Source of the DNA: Metabacillus bambusae
Lineage (GTDB): Bacteria; Bacillota; Bacilli; Bacillales; Bacillaceae
Direction: 5' to 3'
Assembly: GCF_017497975.1 (NCBI RefSeq)
Contig: NZ_JAGDEL010000007.1
Span: 1-64,000, forward strand
Length of the DNA: 64,000 bases
Shown here: in pieces, positions 37,208 to 47,794 of the stretch
How the letters are laid out: each line of letters opens with the position of its first letter
How positions within the stretch are numbered: position 1 is the stretch's first letter
The notes under the pieces: generated by a model
Seen by the model: the letters and a program-made list of their open reading frames with translations, nothing else
What the model was told of the DNA's origin: nothing
Databases searched by the model: none
Position numbers and translations under genes: made by a program

Positions 37208-37699
37208 ATGGAGCTTACAGAATTATTAACAAATCCACTTGTTTGGGGGCTTCTTGTGTGGTTGTTCTCTAGATTCTTCACATCTAATAAAAAAGATGAA
37301 GAAACACCTAAAAAACAACCTAACCAACGTGAGAATCGTCCAAATCCAAGACCAAATCCAAGGCAAAACTCAAGACCAAACCCTAAGCCTGTGATGACTA
37401 CTGTTGAGCGAAACCCTCGAAATGAAGCAAAACCTGCTCTTCAAACAGTACAACAGGCGTATGAAAGCATGAAAAATCAAGCAACAGAAAAAACAGAAAA
37501 GACTAGGATTGTAAAAGAACAACCAAAAAAGTCGAAGGTTGTACTTAATGAGCAATTTCCTAAGGTAAATCGAAATATAAAACAGAATAACTTAATTATT
37601 GATCAACAGAAAGCAGTTCAGGGTGTAATTTGGAGCGAAATTTTAGGTGCACCGAGATCTAAAAACCCACATTATACTAGAAATAAAAGACATTCATAA
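37208..37699 (+). CDS. membrane-anchored disordered protein at the yqfB position
   Basis: Not a family I can name with confidence. The 163 residues have one N-terminal membrane segment (LVWGLLVWLFSRFF), then a long disordered stretch dominated by Asn, Pro, Arg and Gln with repeated RPNPRPNPR-type units (about 43-62), a Lys/Glu/Thr-rich centre, and a conserved-looking C-terminus QAVQGVIWSEILGAPRSKNP. The last motif resembles tails that occur in several Bacillus proteins of unknown role. It lies between floA and yqfC, where B. subtilis has yqfB. AAAGGAGGGAGTGACTT precedes the ATG. Confidence 0.75.
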   Translation: MELTELLTNPLVWGLLVWLFSRFFTSNKKDEETPKKQPNQRENRPNPRPNPRQNSRPNPKPVMTTVERNPRNEAKPALQTVQQAYESMKNQATEKTEKTRIVKEQPKKSKVVLNEQFPKVNRNIKQNNLIIDQQKAVQGVIWSEILGAPRSKNPHYTRNKRHS

Positions 37700-37770
37700 C
37701 TTCTAACAATAATCGTGTTATAAGACTCCGTTTTCTTTCATACATATGAGATGAAAGGGGGTCTTTTTTT

Positions 37771-38058
37771 ATGGCAAAAAAATGGCGACAGCAACTAACT
37801 AGATGGATTACAAATACAATTGAACTACCGCCCGATGTCATGATGGATCTTCCTAGAATTACAATGGTTGGCCAGCTTCATATTTACATAGAAAATCATC
37901 GAGGACTCCTTACTTTTACTGATACAGAGCTTCGCCTTCTATTAAAGCAAGGACAGCTTTTAATCAAAGGCGAAGCTTTTGTCATAAAGACGATCCTTCC
38001 GGAAGAAATCCTACTAGAAGGTAAAATAAATCAGGTTCTTTATCTGGATGCAACTTAA
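37771..38058 (+). CDS. yqfC: sporulation protein YqfC
   Basis: A 95-residue protein of the YqfC family, made in the mother cell (sigma E regulon in B. subtilis) and needed for efficient sporulation together with YqfD. Typical are WITNTIELPPDVMMDLPRIT and the YmxH/YqfC-like beta pattern GQLHIYIENHRGLL. AAAGGGGGTC precedes the ATG. Confidence 0.92.
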   Translation: MAKKWRQQLTRWITNTIELPPDVMMDLPRITMVGQLHIYIENHRGLLTFTDTELRLLLKQGQLLIKGEAFVIKTILPEEILLEGKINQVLYLDAT

Positions 38059-38160
38059 GGGGGATCCTGGAACTTTCAATGGTAGTAACCAACCTAATAA
38101 AAGGAACATCCAAGAATATGTTCTAGCTGCTTAAAACCTAGTGAGCAACAAACACCAATA

Positions 38161-38209
38161 GTCTGCTGTGAGTTAGTCATGCGTTTTTTATATAATCACC
38201 ACAGCAGAC
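38161..38209 (+). other. long-loop inverted repeat upstream of yqfD
   Basis: GTCTGCTGTG at 38161-38170 and CACAGCAGAC at 38200-38209 pair perfectly over 10 bp around a 29-base loop. It lies about 80 bp before the yqfD start and has no T run, so it could be a leader structure or an operator. Confidence 0.55.
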
Positions 38210-38289
38210 AAGTCTATAAAACGCTATATAGTAATGGTTTGCAGGTCACTACACACTACCGCTATTTTGCAGGGTTTAGGAGGATAATG

Positions 38290-39477
38290 ATGAAAAACCA
38301 ATGGACTAGTTTGTTATTTGGGGTTGTAAAGGTAAGTATCGTGGGTCGAGGTACAGAGCGTTTTTTGAATGATTGCATACGTGAAGATATTGTAATTTGG
38401 AATGTTAGAAGAAGTCAAAAGGATGGAATGGATTTCTTTATTCGCCTTAAAGATGTACATGCCTTGCGAAGAGTAGTAAGGAAGAATGAATGCAAATGCC
38501 GCTTTGAGAAAAGGTTAGGTTTTCCCTTTTTTGTAAGAAAATCATGGCGGAATAGCGGATTCGTCATGGGAGTACTTGCTTTTTTATTAGTAATTTTTGC
38601 TTTGTCGAATATGATTTGGGGAATAAAAGTCGAAGGTGCTTCACCTGAAACAGAGCATTTAATTAAAAAGGAGCTTTCTCGAATTGGGGTTAAAACTGGA
38701 AAGTTTCAATTCTTTGTAGAAAATCCTGATGATATCCAAAAATCCTTAACAGATAATATTCAGCAGATAACATGGGTTGGTGTGGAATTAACTGGTACAA
38801 CCTATCATTTAAAGGTTGTAGAGAAAAATCAACCAGAAGAAGAAAAACTTGTGAGTCCGCGTCATATTATTGCTGAAAAAGAAGCAGTTATTTCTAAAAT
38901 GTTTGTAGAGCAAGGGCAACCACTTACAACTTTACATGAGCATGTAAAAAAAGGACAAATATTAGTGTCTGGGCTGATCGGTAAGGAAGATGAACAAAAA
39001 AAAGTAGCGGCAAAAGCTGAAATATTCGGGGAAACTTGGTATAAAACAACAATATTAATTCCATTAAAGACGACTTTTCATGTTTTGACTGGAGATGATA
39101 AGGTTAAACATTATCTTCAGTTTGGATCCTTTAAGCTTCCAATATGGGGATTTAAAGATCCTGAGTTTAAAAATTTTGAAGTAGAAGATGATGTTAGACA
39201 TGTTCAATTTTTAAATTTCACATTGCCAATTGCATATGTGAATGAGACATATAGAGAAAAAGAAAAAGTTAGTCGGGAATACACTGTAAAACAAGCTAAG
39301 GAAGCTGCTTTAGATCGAGGTCGTAAAGATATCGAGGATAAACTTGATGAAGAAGAAAAAGTAATTGGAGAAAAAGTTTTGCACGAGACGAATGAGAATG
39401 GTAAAGTAAAATTAACCGTTCTTTACCAGGTGATAGAAAATATAGTAAAAACCACACCAATTGTTCAGGGAGACTAA
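38290..39477 (+). CDS. yqfD: sporulation protein YqfD
   Basis: Membrane protein needed in stage IV of sporulation, related to SpoIV. From ATG 38290 it has 395 residues: a basic N-terminus (MKNQWTSLLFGVVKVSIVGR), one clear membrane segment near 90-108 (FVMGVLAFLLVIFALSNMIW), then a large domain with VGVELTGTTYHLKVVEK. ATG 38290 has AGGAGG six bases upstream; the frame is open further up, but these extra residues are not family-like. Ends three bases before phoH. Confidence 0.92.
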   Translation: MKNQWTSLLFGVVKVSIVGRGTERFLNDCIREDIVIWNVRRSQKDGMDFFIRLKDVHALRRVVRKNECKCRFEKRLGFPFFVRKSWRNSGFVMGVLAFLLVIFALSNMIWGIKVEGASPETEHLIKKELSRIGVKTGKFQFFVENPDDIQKSLTDNIQQITWVGVELTGTTYHLKVVEKNQPEEEKLVSPRHIIAEKEAVISKMFVEQGQPLTTLHEHVKKGQILVSGLIGKEDEQKKVAAKAEIFGETWYKTTILIPLKTTFHVLTGDDKVKHYLQFGSFKLPIWGFKDPEFKNFEVEDDVRHVQFLNFTLPIAYVNETYREKEKVSREYTVKQAKEAALDRGRKDIEDKLDEEEKVIGEKVLHETNENGKVKLTVLYQVIENIVKTTPIVQGD

Positions 39478-39480
39478 AGA

Positions 39481-40446
39481 ATGCCAGAAGAATTAGTGAC
39501 AATGAGTCAACAATTAGAAAATCCAAACGAAGCAATTGCTCTATTTGGTAACAACGATGTTCATTTAAAACGAATGGAAGAAGAATTAAAGGTTTCAATT
39601 GTAACGAGAGGTGAAGCAGTTTTTGTATCTGGAGACTCTGAACACGTTAATCTCGTTGAAGAACTGCTTAAATCCTTGCTTCTTATTATTCGCAAAGGAA
39701 TCAACATTAGTGAGCGAGATGTCATTTATGCCATAAGTATGGCAAGGGAACAGAAATTAGATCAATTTGAAAATCTGTATGTTCAAGAAATAGCTAAAAC
39801 AGCCAAAGGGAAATCAATACGAGTTAAAACCTTAGGCCAACGTCATTATATTGCAGCTATTCAAAACAAGGACTTAGTTTTTGGAATTGGACCTGCTGGT
39901 ACTGGTAAAACGTATTTAGCTGTTGTCATGGCTGTAAATGCTTTAAAAAACGGTAGTATAAAACGGATAATATTAACAAGACCTGCCGTTGAAGCTGGAG
40001 AAAGCTTAGGGTTTTTACCAGGTGATCTAAAGGAGAAGGTAGATCCATACTTGAGACCTTTATATGATGCGTTACATGATGTTTTGGGAATGGAGCATAC
40101 TGGGAGACTTATTGAGCGAGGAACAATTGAAATAGCGCCTTTAGCTTATATGAGGGGTAGAACATTAGATGATGCATTCGTTATTTTGGACGAAGCTCAA
40201 AATACCACTCCAGCACAAATGAAAATGTTTCTTACTCGGTTAGGTTTTGGATCTAAAATGGTCATTACTGGTGATATTACACAAGTTGATTTACCGAAAG
40301 GTGTAAAATCTGGATTAACTGTAGCAAGGGATACTCTTGTAAATGTACAAGGAATTTCATTTGTTGAGTTAGAGCAATCAGATGTTGTTAGACATCCGCT
40401 TGTTGCAAAAATTATTTCAGCATACGAAAACTCCAAAGAAGGATAA
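39481..40446 (+). CDS. phoH: PhoH family ATPase
   Basis: Cytosolic P-loop ATPase related to the N-terminal half of superfamily I helicases, with a likely role in RNA metabolism. The 321 residues have an N-terminal KH-like part, Walker A GPAGTGKTYLAVV, the ERG-x-IEIAPLAYMRGRT region, Walker B FVILDEAQN and the ITGDITQVDLP sensor motif. Next to pgpH-ybeY, as in many Firmicutes where phoH, pgpH and ybeY form a module. A terminator follows. Confidence 0.95.
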   Translation: MPEELVTMSQQLENPNEAIALFGNNDVHLKRMEEELKVSIVTRGEAVFVSGDSEHVNLVEELLKSLLLIIRKGINISERDVIYAISMAREQKLDQFENLYVQEIAKTAKGKSIRVKTLGQRHYIAAIQNKDLVFGIGPAGTGKTYLAVVMAVNALKNGSIKRIILTRPAVEAGESLGFLPGDLKEKVDPYLRPLYDALHDVLGMEHTGRLIERGTIEIAPLAYMRGRTLDDAFVILDEAQNTTPAQMKMFLTRLGFGSKMVITGDITQVDLPKGVKSGLTVARDTLVNVQGISFVELEQSDVVRHPLVAKIISAYENSKEG

Positions 40447-40484
40447 GTGACCCGAGCACCCGAAGTCGGGTCACTTTCTTTTTA
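40447..40484 (+). terminator. terminator of phoH
   Basis: GTGACCCGA and TCGGGTCAC arms followed by TTTCTTTTT, directly after the phoH stop. Confidence 0.85.
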
Positions 40485-40513
40485 GGCCTTTTATTGAGTA
40501 AGAATGTTTTTTA

Positions 40514-40542
40514 TTGATTTTTTTGTCGTATTTTGTCATAAT
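40514..40542 (+). promoter_or_regulatory. possible promoter of pgpH-ybeY
   Basis: TTGATT at 40514-40519, 17-base spacer, CATAAT at 40537-40542. Fair match to consensus, placed between the phoH terminator and pgpH. Confidence 0.45.
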
Positions 40543-40630
40543 GGTTGAACATTTTTCGATAAAAGGAAATAATGGAAAAGTGAACGAATTAACGAGTGAT
40601 AATTAATTCGTCGAAAAGGTGGTGCCTCTT

Positions 40631-43282
40631 GTGAAGAAAAAAAATAATAAAGATAAACTAAAACCAAACCTATTAATAGAAAAACTTAAAAATTATAAGT
40701 TTCTATATGTTATTTTATATGCTATTTTAGCGGTAATATTGTTTGTAGCACTTTATAGTAATGTTAAACCTGAAACTTTAGATATTGAGCTTTTTACTGT
40801 GTCAGATCAAACAATCTATGCTCCAACAACTGTTGAAGACAAGGTCGAGACTGCGAGAAAAGAGCAAGAGGCTTATGATGCGGTAGAGGACCAATATGTC
40901 TTAAAAAAGGAAATTACAGAAAAACAGGTAGATCTCATCTCATCGATTTTTGATGCAATTACTGAAGTCCGTAAAGAGGAAGAAATAGCAAATAAGGAGG
41001 AAGACGCTACAGCAACTTTGTTAACTCCTGAAGAAAAGGTAAAACGTTTACAAGAAAAATTAACACCTGCTATCACTGAAAAAATTTCTAAGGAAACCTT
41101 TTTGCCACTAGTTAGTACGACAGACGATGAGTTAGTACTTGCAAAGGATGCAGTCGTTACAGCAGTTAATAATATCATGAGCAAGGAAATACCGATCATT
41201 CAATTGACAGAAGCAAAAAAACAAGCTGTTGAAGAATTGGGATATACCTCACTAAAAGCAGATGTTCTTAAGGCGGCAACAGAACTAACTCGTTTTTCGA
41301 TCACACCAAATGTTGTATTTGACAAGGAAGCTACTGAGGAGAAAAGACAGCAAGCAATTGATGGTGTAAAAGAAGCTCAAATTAAACAAGGTCAAATCCT
41401 TGTCGAAGAGGACGAGCTAATTAATCGAGAAGTTTATCGTAAACTTGGACTAGTTGGTTTACTAGATAATCAACAATCATTTAAACCATTCCTAGGATTA
41501 GGATTATTCATTATGCTAATTCTGATTGGTGTCGTATATTATTTTGAAAAGAAAGATAGTCTAATTTCTAAGAAAAACAATTCCCTACTCTTATATTGTT
41601 TAATATTTGCGATCACTATTCTTCTTATGAAGATTGTCAGTCTCTTTCAAAAAATTGACTATACACATATTGGGTATCTTGTTCCTGTTGCGATGGGGGC
41701 TATGCTTGTAAAGCTTTTACTGAATGAGCGTCTAGCAATTTTGACATGTATGATATTTGCCATTTGTGGAAGTGTGATTTTTAATGAAGGTGTTACTGGT
41801 AGCTTTAATTTTTCAGTAGGTGTATACTACTTATTTGGTTGCCTTGCGGCTGTATTATTTTTAGGAGAACATAATCTAAGATCTAAAATCTTACAAGCTG
41901 GCTTGTTTGTTGCTGGAATGAATGTCCTTGTCATAACAGCTATTATGCTAATTAGAAATGGTAGCTATTCAAATGTTGAAATTGGTTCATATTTTATTAT
42001 GGCATGTGCGTCAGGTCTAGTTTCCTCTGTTTTAACAATTGGTTTTATGCCATTCTTTGAAACTGGATTTGGGATATTGTCTACGATGAAATTAATTGAA
42101 CTATCTAATCCAAATCATCCATTACTAAGAAAAATTTTAACAGAAACTCCAGGTACATATCATCATAGTGTTATGGTTGCAAATTTGTCTGAGTCTGCTT
42201 GTGAAGCAATTGGAGCAAATGGGTTATTAGCAAGAGTAGGTGCCTATTATCATGATATTGGAAAAACGAAGCGACCACAGTATTTTATAGAAAATCAAAT
42301 GAATATAGAAAATCCACATAATAAGTTATCAGCACAGCTAAGTAAAAATGTCATTATTTCACATGTTACAGATGGTGTAGAGATGCTTAAAAAGCATAAA
42401 ATGCCAAAGGAATTTATTGATATAGCTGAACAACATCATGGTACATCACTATTAAAATACTTTTATCATCAGGCTAAACAATCAAATGATTCGATCTATG
42501 AAGAAGAATTCCGTTATCCTGGTCCAAAGCCGCAAACAAAGGAAATTGCAATTATATCGATTGCAGATAGTGTGGAAGCTGCTGTCCGGTCAATGTCAAA
42601 TCCAACTCCTGATAAGATTGAAAAGCTTGTTCGTTCCATCATTTCAGACAGATTACAAGACCACCAATTAGATGAATGTGATTTAACCCTTAAAGAGATA
42701 GACATTATTGCAAAGTCTTTTTGTGAATCATTAAAAGGGATTTTTCATTCAAGAATTGAGTACCCAGAATTAACAAAAAAAACAGAAGGTGAAGCAAGCA
42801 TGAGATTAATCATCGATAGTATAGATGAAACAAATGAACTAGTAGATGAACAACTAAAAACAGTCGAGGATTTATTACAATTTGCAGCTGAAGTTGAAGT
42901 AGTAGCCCAGGATGCCGAGTTATCTGTGACTTACGTTACAAATGAACGTATACAAGAGGTAAATCGCGAATATCGAGATAAGGATCAACCTACAGATGTG
43001 ATTTCCTTTGCTCTTGAGGAAATAGGTGAAGGTGAAATTGAAATTGTTGGATTAGAACAACCCCCAATATTAGGTGATATTATTATTTCTATTCCTCGCG
43101 CAAAGGAACAAGCGGTTGAATATGGTCATTCGTTCATGAGAGAACTAGGGTTCTTAGCAGTTCATGGCTTTCTACATTTATTAGGATATGACCATATGAA
43201 TCAGGCAGATGAAAAAGAGATGTTTACTAAACAAAAGGATATTTTGGACCGCTATGGACTTAAAAGATCCTCAGATCTCTGA
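40631..43282 (+). CDS. pgpH: PgpH c-di-AMP phosphodiesterase fused in frame to YbeY
   Basis: PgpH breaks down cyclic di-AMP. In this frame of 883 codons, residues 1-723 are PgpH: a membrane segment near 20-40, an extracytoplasmic 7TMR-HDED domain, seven membrane segments (about 285-460) and a cytosolic HD domain with [16 protein letters not shown] and [13 protein letters not shown]. No stop separates it from YbeY: the frame runs through KKTEGEAS into [12 protein letters not shown] at 42800. A normal PgpH is about 710 residues, so the PgpH part is whole and only its stop is missing. The GTG start at 40631 follows AAGGTGG by eight bases. Either a real fusion, translation of two products, or an indel (or sequencing error) at the junction. 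Confidence 0.9.
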   Translation: MKKKNNKDKLKPNLLIEKLKNYKFLYVILYAILAVILFVALYSNVKPETLDIELFTVSDQTIYAPTTVEDKVETARKEQEAYDAVEDQYVLKKEITEKQVDLISSIFDAITEVRKEEEIANKEEDATATLLTPEEKVKRLQEKLTPAITEKISKETFLPLVSTTDDELVLAKDAVVTAVNNIMSKEIPIIQLTEAKKQAVEELGYTSLKADVLKAATELTRFSITPNVVFDKEATEEKRQQAIDGVKEAQIKQGQILVEEDELINREVYRKLGLVGLLDNQQSFKPFLGLGLFIMLILIGVVYYFEKKDSLISKKNNSLLLYCLIFAITILLMKIVSLFQKIDYTHIGYLVPVAMGAMLVKLLLNERLAILTCMIFAICGSVIFNEGVTGSFNFSVGVYYLFGCLAAVLFLGEHNLRSKILQAGLFVAGMNVLVITAIMLIRNGSYSNVEIGSYFIMACASGLVSSVLTIGFMPFFETGFGILSTMKLIELSNPNHPLLRKILTETPGTYHHSVMVANLSESACEAIGANGLLARVGAYYHDIGKTKRPQYFIENQMNIENPHNKLSAQLSKNVIISHVTDGVEMLKKHKMPKEFIDIAEQHHGTSLLKYFYHQAKQSNDSIYEEEFRYPGPKPQTKEIAIISIADSVEAAVRSMSNPTPDKIEKLVRSIISDRLQDHQLDECDLTLKEIDIIAKSFCESLKGIFHSRIEYPELTKKTEGEASMRLIIDSIDETNELVDEQLKTVEDLLQFAAEVEVVAQDAELSVTYVTNERIQEVNREYRDKDQPTDVISFALEEIGEGEIEIVGLEQPPILGDIIISIPRAKEQAVEYGHSFMRELGFLAVHGFLHLLGYDHMNQADEKEMFTKQKDILDRYGLKRSSDL
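42800..43282 (+). CDS. ybeY: YbeY endoribonuclease (internal start inside the pgpH frame)
   Basis: Zinc-dependent endoribonuclease for 16S rRNA 3'-end maturation and ribosome quality control. The 160 residues from the ATG at 42800 are a complete Ybe[34 protein letters not shown] and the metal site [19 protein letters not shown] sits seven bases before this ATG, a usable ribosome binding site, so YbeY can be made on its own even though the codons also belong to the pgpH frame. The 3' end overlaps dgkA by 29 bp. Confidence 0.92.
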   Translation: MRLIIDSIDETNELVDEQLKTVEDLLQFAAEVEVVAQDAELSVTYVTNERIQEVNREYRDKDQPTDVISFALEEIGEGEIEIVGLEQPPILGDIIISIPRAKEQAVEYGHSFMRELGFLAVHGFLHLLGYDHMNQADEKEMFTKQKDILDRYGLKRSSDL

Positions 43283-43646
43283 ATGGAAGCGGTTTTATAG
43301 GAGTTTTAGCTTTGCGTGGAGTGGGATTATTCAAACATTTAAAACCGAAAGAAATTTTCAAATACATGTATTTATTTCTATCATTATCATAATAGTTGGT
43401 TATTTCCTCCATTTTACAAAATCCGAGTGGATTGTCATTTTGTTTTTAATTGGAGGAATGTTGGCCCTCGAATTAATGAATACGGCATTAGAACACGTTG
43501 TTGATCTAATCACAAGTGAGTTTAAGCCACTGGCAAAAGCAGCAAAGGATGCGGCAGCTGGAGCTGTTTTTGTTTATGCGATTCTTTCGGTTATAATAGG
43601 GATAATTATCCTTTCGAATCATATATCTTTTGAATTGTTCAAATGA
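43254..43646 (+). CDS. dgkA: undecaprenol/diacylglycerol kinase DgkA
   Basis: Small integral membrane kinase; in Gram-positives it phosphorylates undecaprenol for cell-wall lipid recycling. From ATG 43254 it has 130 residues: three membrane helices (about 40-60, 61-80, 100-122), [11 protein letters not shown] and the conserved [18 protein letters not shown] with Glu ligands, then [15 protein letters not shown]. The start lies inside ybeY, implying coupling, and no strong ribosome binding site is visible. Confidence 0.93.
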   Translation: MDLKDPQISEWKRFYRSFSFAWSGIIQTFKTERNFQIHVFISIIIIIVGYFLHFTKSEWIVILFLIGGMLALELMNTALEHVVDLITSEFKPLAKAAKDAAAGAVFVYAILSVIIGIIILSNHISFELFK

Positions 43647-43765
43647 ACTACAAATTACTAAGTACTTGTAAGGATATAAAACACACTTTTTATTTTATTT
43701 TAATTGTATTTCGAAAATTCTTACAATTAAATTACAAAAGCGAAGAAGGCGTGAAATTTGTGTGA

Positions 43766-45128
<1,363 letters not shown>

Positions 45129-45211
45129 TGAAATGCGGAATTCCATTGTAAGCCGAGGTCAAAGACGTTCAAGTTGCTGAATTGGGATTTATATCAGAAT
45201 TTCTTTTTAAA

Positions 45212-45348
45212 TGTCTCTGTAAAAGCTCACTGTTAATTTTGACACTTTGTTTATTGGAACGGATATGTGAGACTCCTCGGAAGGCTCCCGAACCGCCTGC
45301 GGAAAGCGAACGCCTGAAGCGGAAATTAACAACCAAGTTTAACAGCGC
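45212..45348 (-). repeat. dispersed intergenic repeat, family A, copy 4 (inverted, shortened)
   Basis: GTCTCTGTAAAAGCTCACTG at the left, GGAACGGATATGTGAGACTC and AGCGAACGCCTGAAGCGGAA inside, TTTAACAGCGC at the right. The interior lacks about 40 bp present in the other copies. It lies between era and yqzL. Confidence 0.8.
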
Positions 45349-45489
45349 ATTTTAAATAGAATTGAAGTATACAGTAAAAATATTAGCAAAAATTGTTTGA
45401 CATGAATTGGAGAATAAAAGGTCAAGATAAATGTAAAGAAATTGGACATATTGCTTGCTAGTCTTAACAACTGAAAGGTGGGGTTTTTT

Positions 45490-45633
45490 ATGTTGGATTT
45501 TACCTGGAAGGTCTTTTCGCAAACAGGTAGCATTGATACGTATCTTCTTTTTAAAGAATTAGAAAAGGAGAATGATGACGGACCCGATTCTCAAGATGAT
45601 GAACTAGCTGAAATGGATTTTCCAATTTCCTGA
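45490..45633 (+). CDS. yqzL: YqzL family small protein
   Basis: A 47-residue acidic protein starting MLDFTWKVFSQTGSIDTYLL and ending FPIS; the pattern WxVFSQTGxxDTYLLFKELE is the YqzL family, found before recO in Bacillus. Function unknown. GAAAGGTGGGG precedes the ATG. It is shorter than most gene-finder limits, and it is 33 bp before recO so probably in one transcript. Confidence 0.9.
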   Translation: MLDFTWKVFSQTGSIDTYLLFKELEKENDDGPDSQDDELAEMDFPIS

Positions 45634-45666
45634 TCTTGCCTGAACCTTTGGAAGGTGAGGGAAATT

Positions 45667-46419
45667 TTGCTTCAAAAATGTGAAGGAATTGTGATTCGCT
45701 CAACGGATTACGGTGAAACAAACAAAATTATTACAATATATACTCGGGAACTCGGAAAAGTTGGGGTTATGGCAAGAGGTGCAAAGAAACCAAATAGTCG
45801 GCTCACGTCAATTACCCAACTTTTCACGTATGGAACATTTTTATTTCAGAAGACAAGCGGATTAGGAAGTCTTCAACAGGGTGAAACACTCCTTTCGCTA
45901 AGAGGTATTCGAGAAGATATCTTCCTAACTGCTTATGCTTCTTACATAGCAGAGCTATTAGATAAAAGCACAGAAAATCATGAACGAAATCCATTCTTAT
46001 TTGAACTACTAAAACAGACACTCCAATATTTAGATGATGAAGTTGATCCTGATATATTGCTAAATATTTTCGAAATGAAAATGTTGACAGTTTTAGGTCT
46101 TCATCCACAGTTAGATGGATGTGCTTTATGTGGAAACAAAGATGGTACATTCCACTTTTCAATACGAGAAGGTGGTTTTTTGTGTCATAGATGTTTTGAG
46201 CAGGATCCATATCGTTTACCCATTTCACAAATAACTGTTAAATTATTACGGTTGTTTTATTATTTTGACTTAAGTCGTTTAGGGAATATATCAGTAAAGC
46301 CTGAAACAAAGAAGGAACTAAAGGATGTAATCCAAGCTTATTATCAAGAGTTTTCCGGCTTATCAATTAAATCGAAACGATTTCTTGATCAATTAGATTC
46401 TTTAAAAGGTAAGCTTTAA
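45667..46419 (+). CDS. recO: DNA repair protein RecO
   Basis: Loads RecA by replacing SSB on single-stranded DNA and anneals strands. From TTG 45667 it has 250 residues, starting [20 protein letters not shown] (OB-fold). A zinc-binding pattern is seen at CALCGNKDG and [10 protein letters not shown], then a helical C-terminus with [17 protein letters not shown] was chosen because GAAGGTGAGGG is placed well and the family N-terminus begins there. Confidence 0.94.
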   Translation: MLQKCEGIVIRSTDYGETNKIITIYTRELGKVGVMARGAKKPNSRLTSITQLFTYGTFLFQKTSGLGSLQQGETLLSLRGIREDIFLTAYASYIAELLDKSTENHERNPFLFELLKQTLQYLDDEVDPDILLNIFEMKMLTVLGLHPQLDGCALCGNKDGTFHFSIREGGFLCHRCFEQDPYRLPISQITVKLLRLFYYFDLSRLGNISVKPETKKELKDVIQAYYQEFSGLSIKSKRFLDQLDSLKGKL

Positions 46420-46431
46420 GGTGTACTGATG

Positions 46432-46460
46432 TTGACATTAGACTATTTTTCGATTAATAT
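46432..46460 (+). promoter_or_regulatory. promoter of the glyQS operon
   Basis: Perfect TTGACA at 46432-46437, 17-base spacer, TAATAT at 46455-46460, just upstream of the T-box leader. Confidence 0.75.
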
Positions 46461-46483
46461 GCAAATATAATTTAACATTTTTG

Positions 46484-46693
46484 CGTTGAAGGAAAAGAGT
46501 ACTTACGGGTTAAACCAATTTAAGCGACCTTAGGATGGTGAAAGCTAAGGATTGGTACGTAACGAAAGGCATTCTGGAGCAGCTTTTTAAAGTGGCTTAC
46601 GTTAGCAAGTAGATTAGGTAAGCAATTAGGGTGGAACCGCGGGTATGCTCTCGTCCCTATGTCATTGATTTGGCATAGTGGCGGGAGCTTTTT
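46484..46693 (+). promoter_or_regulatory. T-box leader (glycine) of glyQS
   Basis: Leader that senses uncharged tRNA-Gly. The T-box sequence AGGGTGGAACCGCG is at 46628-46641, with TGGA (46632-46635) able to pair to a tRNA acceptor end UCCA. A likely specifier GGC is at 46568-46570. The terminator (46647-46693) has GCTCTCG/CGGGAGC arms around a CTATG/CATAG stem followed by TTTTT. The downstream gene confirms glycine specificity. Leader-to-start gap is about 210 bp. Confidence 0.93.
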
Positions 46694-46903
46694 GTATTTC
46701 AGCAAGCATATGAATGATATGCAAAGTATAGATGCTGATTTTACTAAGTTGTTTTCACAAGGCTCTTTCCAAATTTCTTCTAGACTAACTCTGTTTTATG
46801 AGAGTCAAGTGACAAAAATATATTGTCGCTGTGGATGATGTAAGTCTAATAACAATGAGATTAACGGAATTAGTCCTTATCAAATATGGAGGTGTAAGGT
46901 AAC

Positions 46904-47794
46904 ATGAATATTCAAGAAATGATTTTAACGCTGCAAAAGCATTGGTCAGATCAGGGCTGTATTTTAATGCAAGCGTATGATACTGAAAAAGGTGCAGGTA
47001 CAATGAGTCCTTATACGTTTTTACGTAGTATTGGTCCAGAACCATGGAAGGTTGCATATGTTGAGCCTTCGAGACGACCTGCTGATGGACGATATGGTGA
47101 AAACCCTAATAGGCTTTATCAACATCACCAGTTCCAAGTCATTATGAAGCCATCACCTGATAATATTCAAGAGTTATATTTAGATTCGTTACGAGCTTTA
47201 GGTATTGATCCTTTAAAACATGACATCCGATTTGTTGAGGATAACTGGGAAAATCCTTCATTAGGCTGTGCTGGTTTAGGTTGGGAAGTATGGCTTGATG
47301 GAATGGAAATCACGCAATTTACGTATTTTCAACAAGTTGGTGGTTTAGAATGTAAACCAGTTTCAGCTGAGATTACATATGGAATTGAAAGGCTAGCTTC
47401 CTATGTTCAAGACAAGGAAAATGTTTTTGATCTTGAGTGGACAGATGGATACACAGTTCGTGATATTTTCTTAATGCCTGAATATGAGCATTCGAAGTAT
47501 ACGTTTGAAACATCAGATACAGAGATGTTGTTCCAATTGTTTTCAACTTATGAAAAAGAAGCGAATCGTCAAATGGATGATGGGCTTGTCCATCCTGCAT
47601 ATGATTATGTTTTAAAATGCTCTCATACGTTTAACTTACTAGACGCAAAAGGGGCTATATCTGTTACTGAGCGAACAGGTTACATAGGCCGTGTGCGTAA
47701 TTTAGCACGGAAAGTGGCAAAAACCTTTTATGATGAAAGAGAAAAACTTGGTTTCCCAATGTTGAATAAGGAAGGAGGAGCACATGATGAATAA
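46904..47794 (+). CDS. glyQ: glycyl-tRNA synthetase alpha subunit
   Basis: Catalytic alpha subunit of the bacterial alpha2beta2 GlyRS. The 296 residues show the class II motifs [51 protein letters not shown] and [32 protein letters not shown] precedes the ATG. Controlled by the T-box leader; overlaps glyS. Confidence 0.97.
   Translation: MNIQEMILTLQKHWSDQGCILMQAYDTEKGAGTMSPYTFLRSIGPEPWKVAYVEPSRRPADGRYGENPNRLYQHHQFQVIMKPSPDNIQELYLDSLRALGIDPLKHDIRFVEDNWENPSLGCAGLGWEVWLDGMEITQFTYFQQVGGLECKPVSAEITYGIERLASYVQDKENVFDLEWTDGYTVRDIFLMPEYEHSKYTFETSDTEMLFQLFSTYEKEANRQMDDGLVHPAYDYVLKCSHTFNLLDAKGAISVTERTGYIGRVRNLARKVAKTFYDEREKLGFPMLNKEGGAHDE

Noticed and set aside
37300-37400. Possible CRISPR-like or tandem DNA repeat
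   Set aside because: The repeated AATCCAAGACC units are short, irregular and in frame, encoding Asn/Pro/Arg-rich sequence of a protein; there are no spacers.
46500-46700. tRNA-like folded region before glyQ
   Set aside because: The conserved AGGGTGGAACCGCG and terminator identify it as a T-box leader; no acceptor-stem/CCA pattern of a tRNA gene is present.
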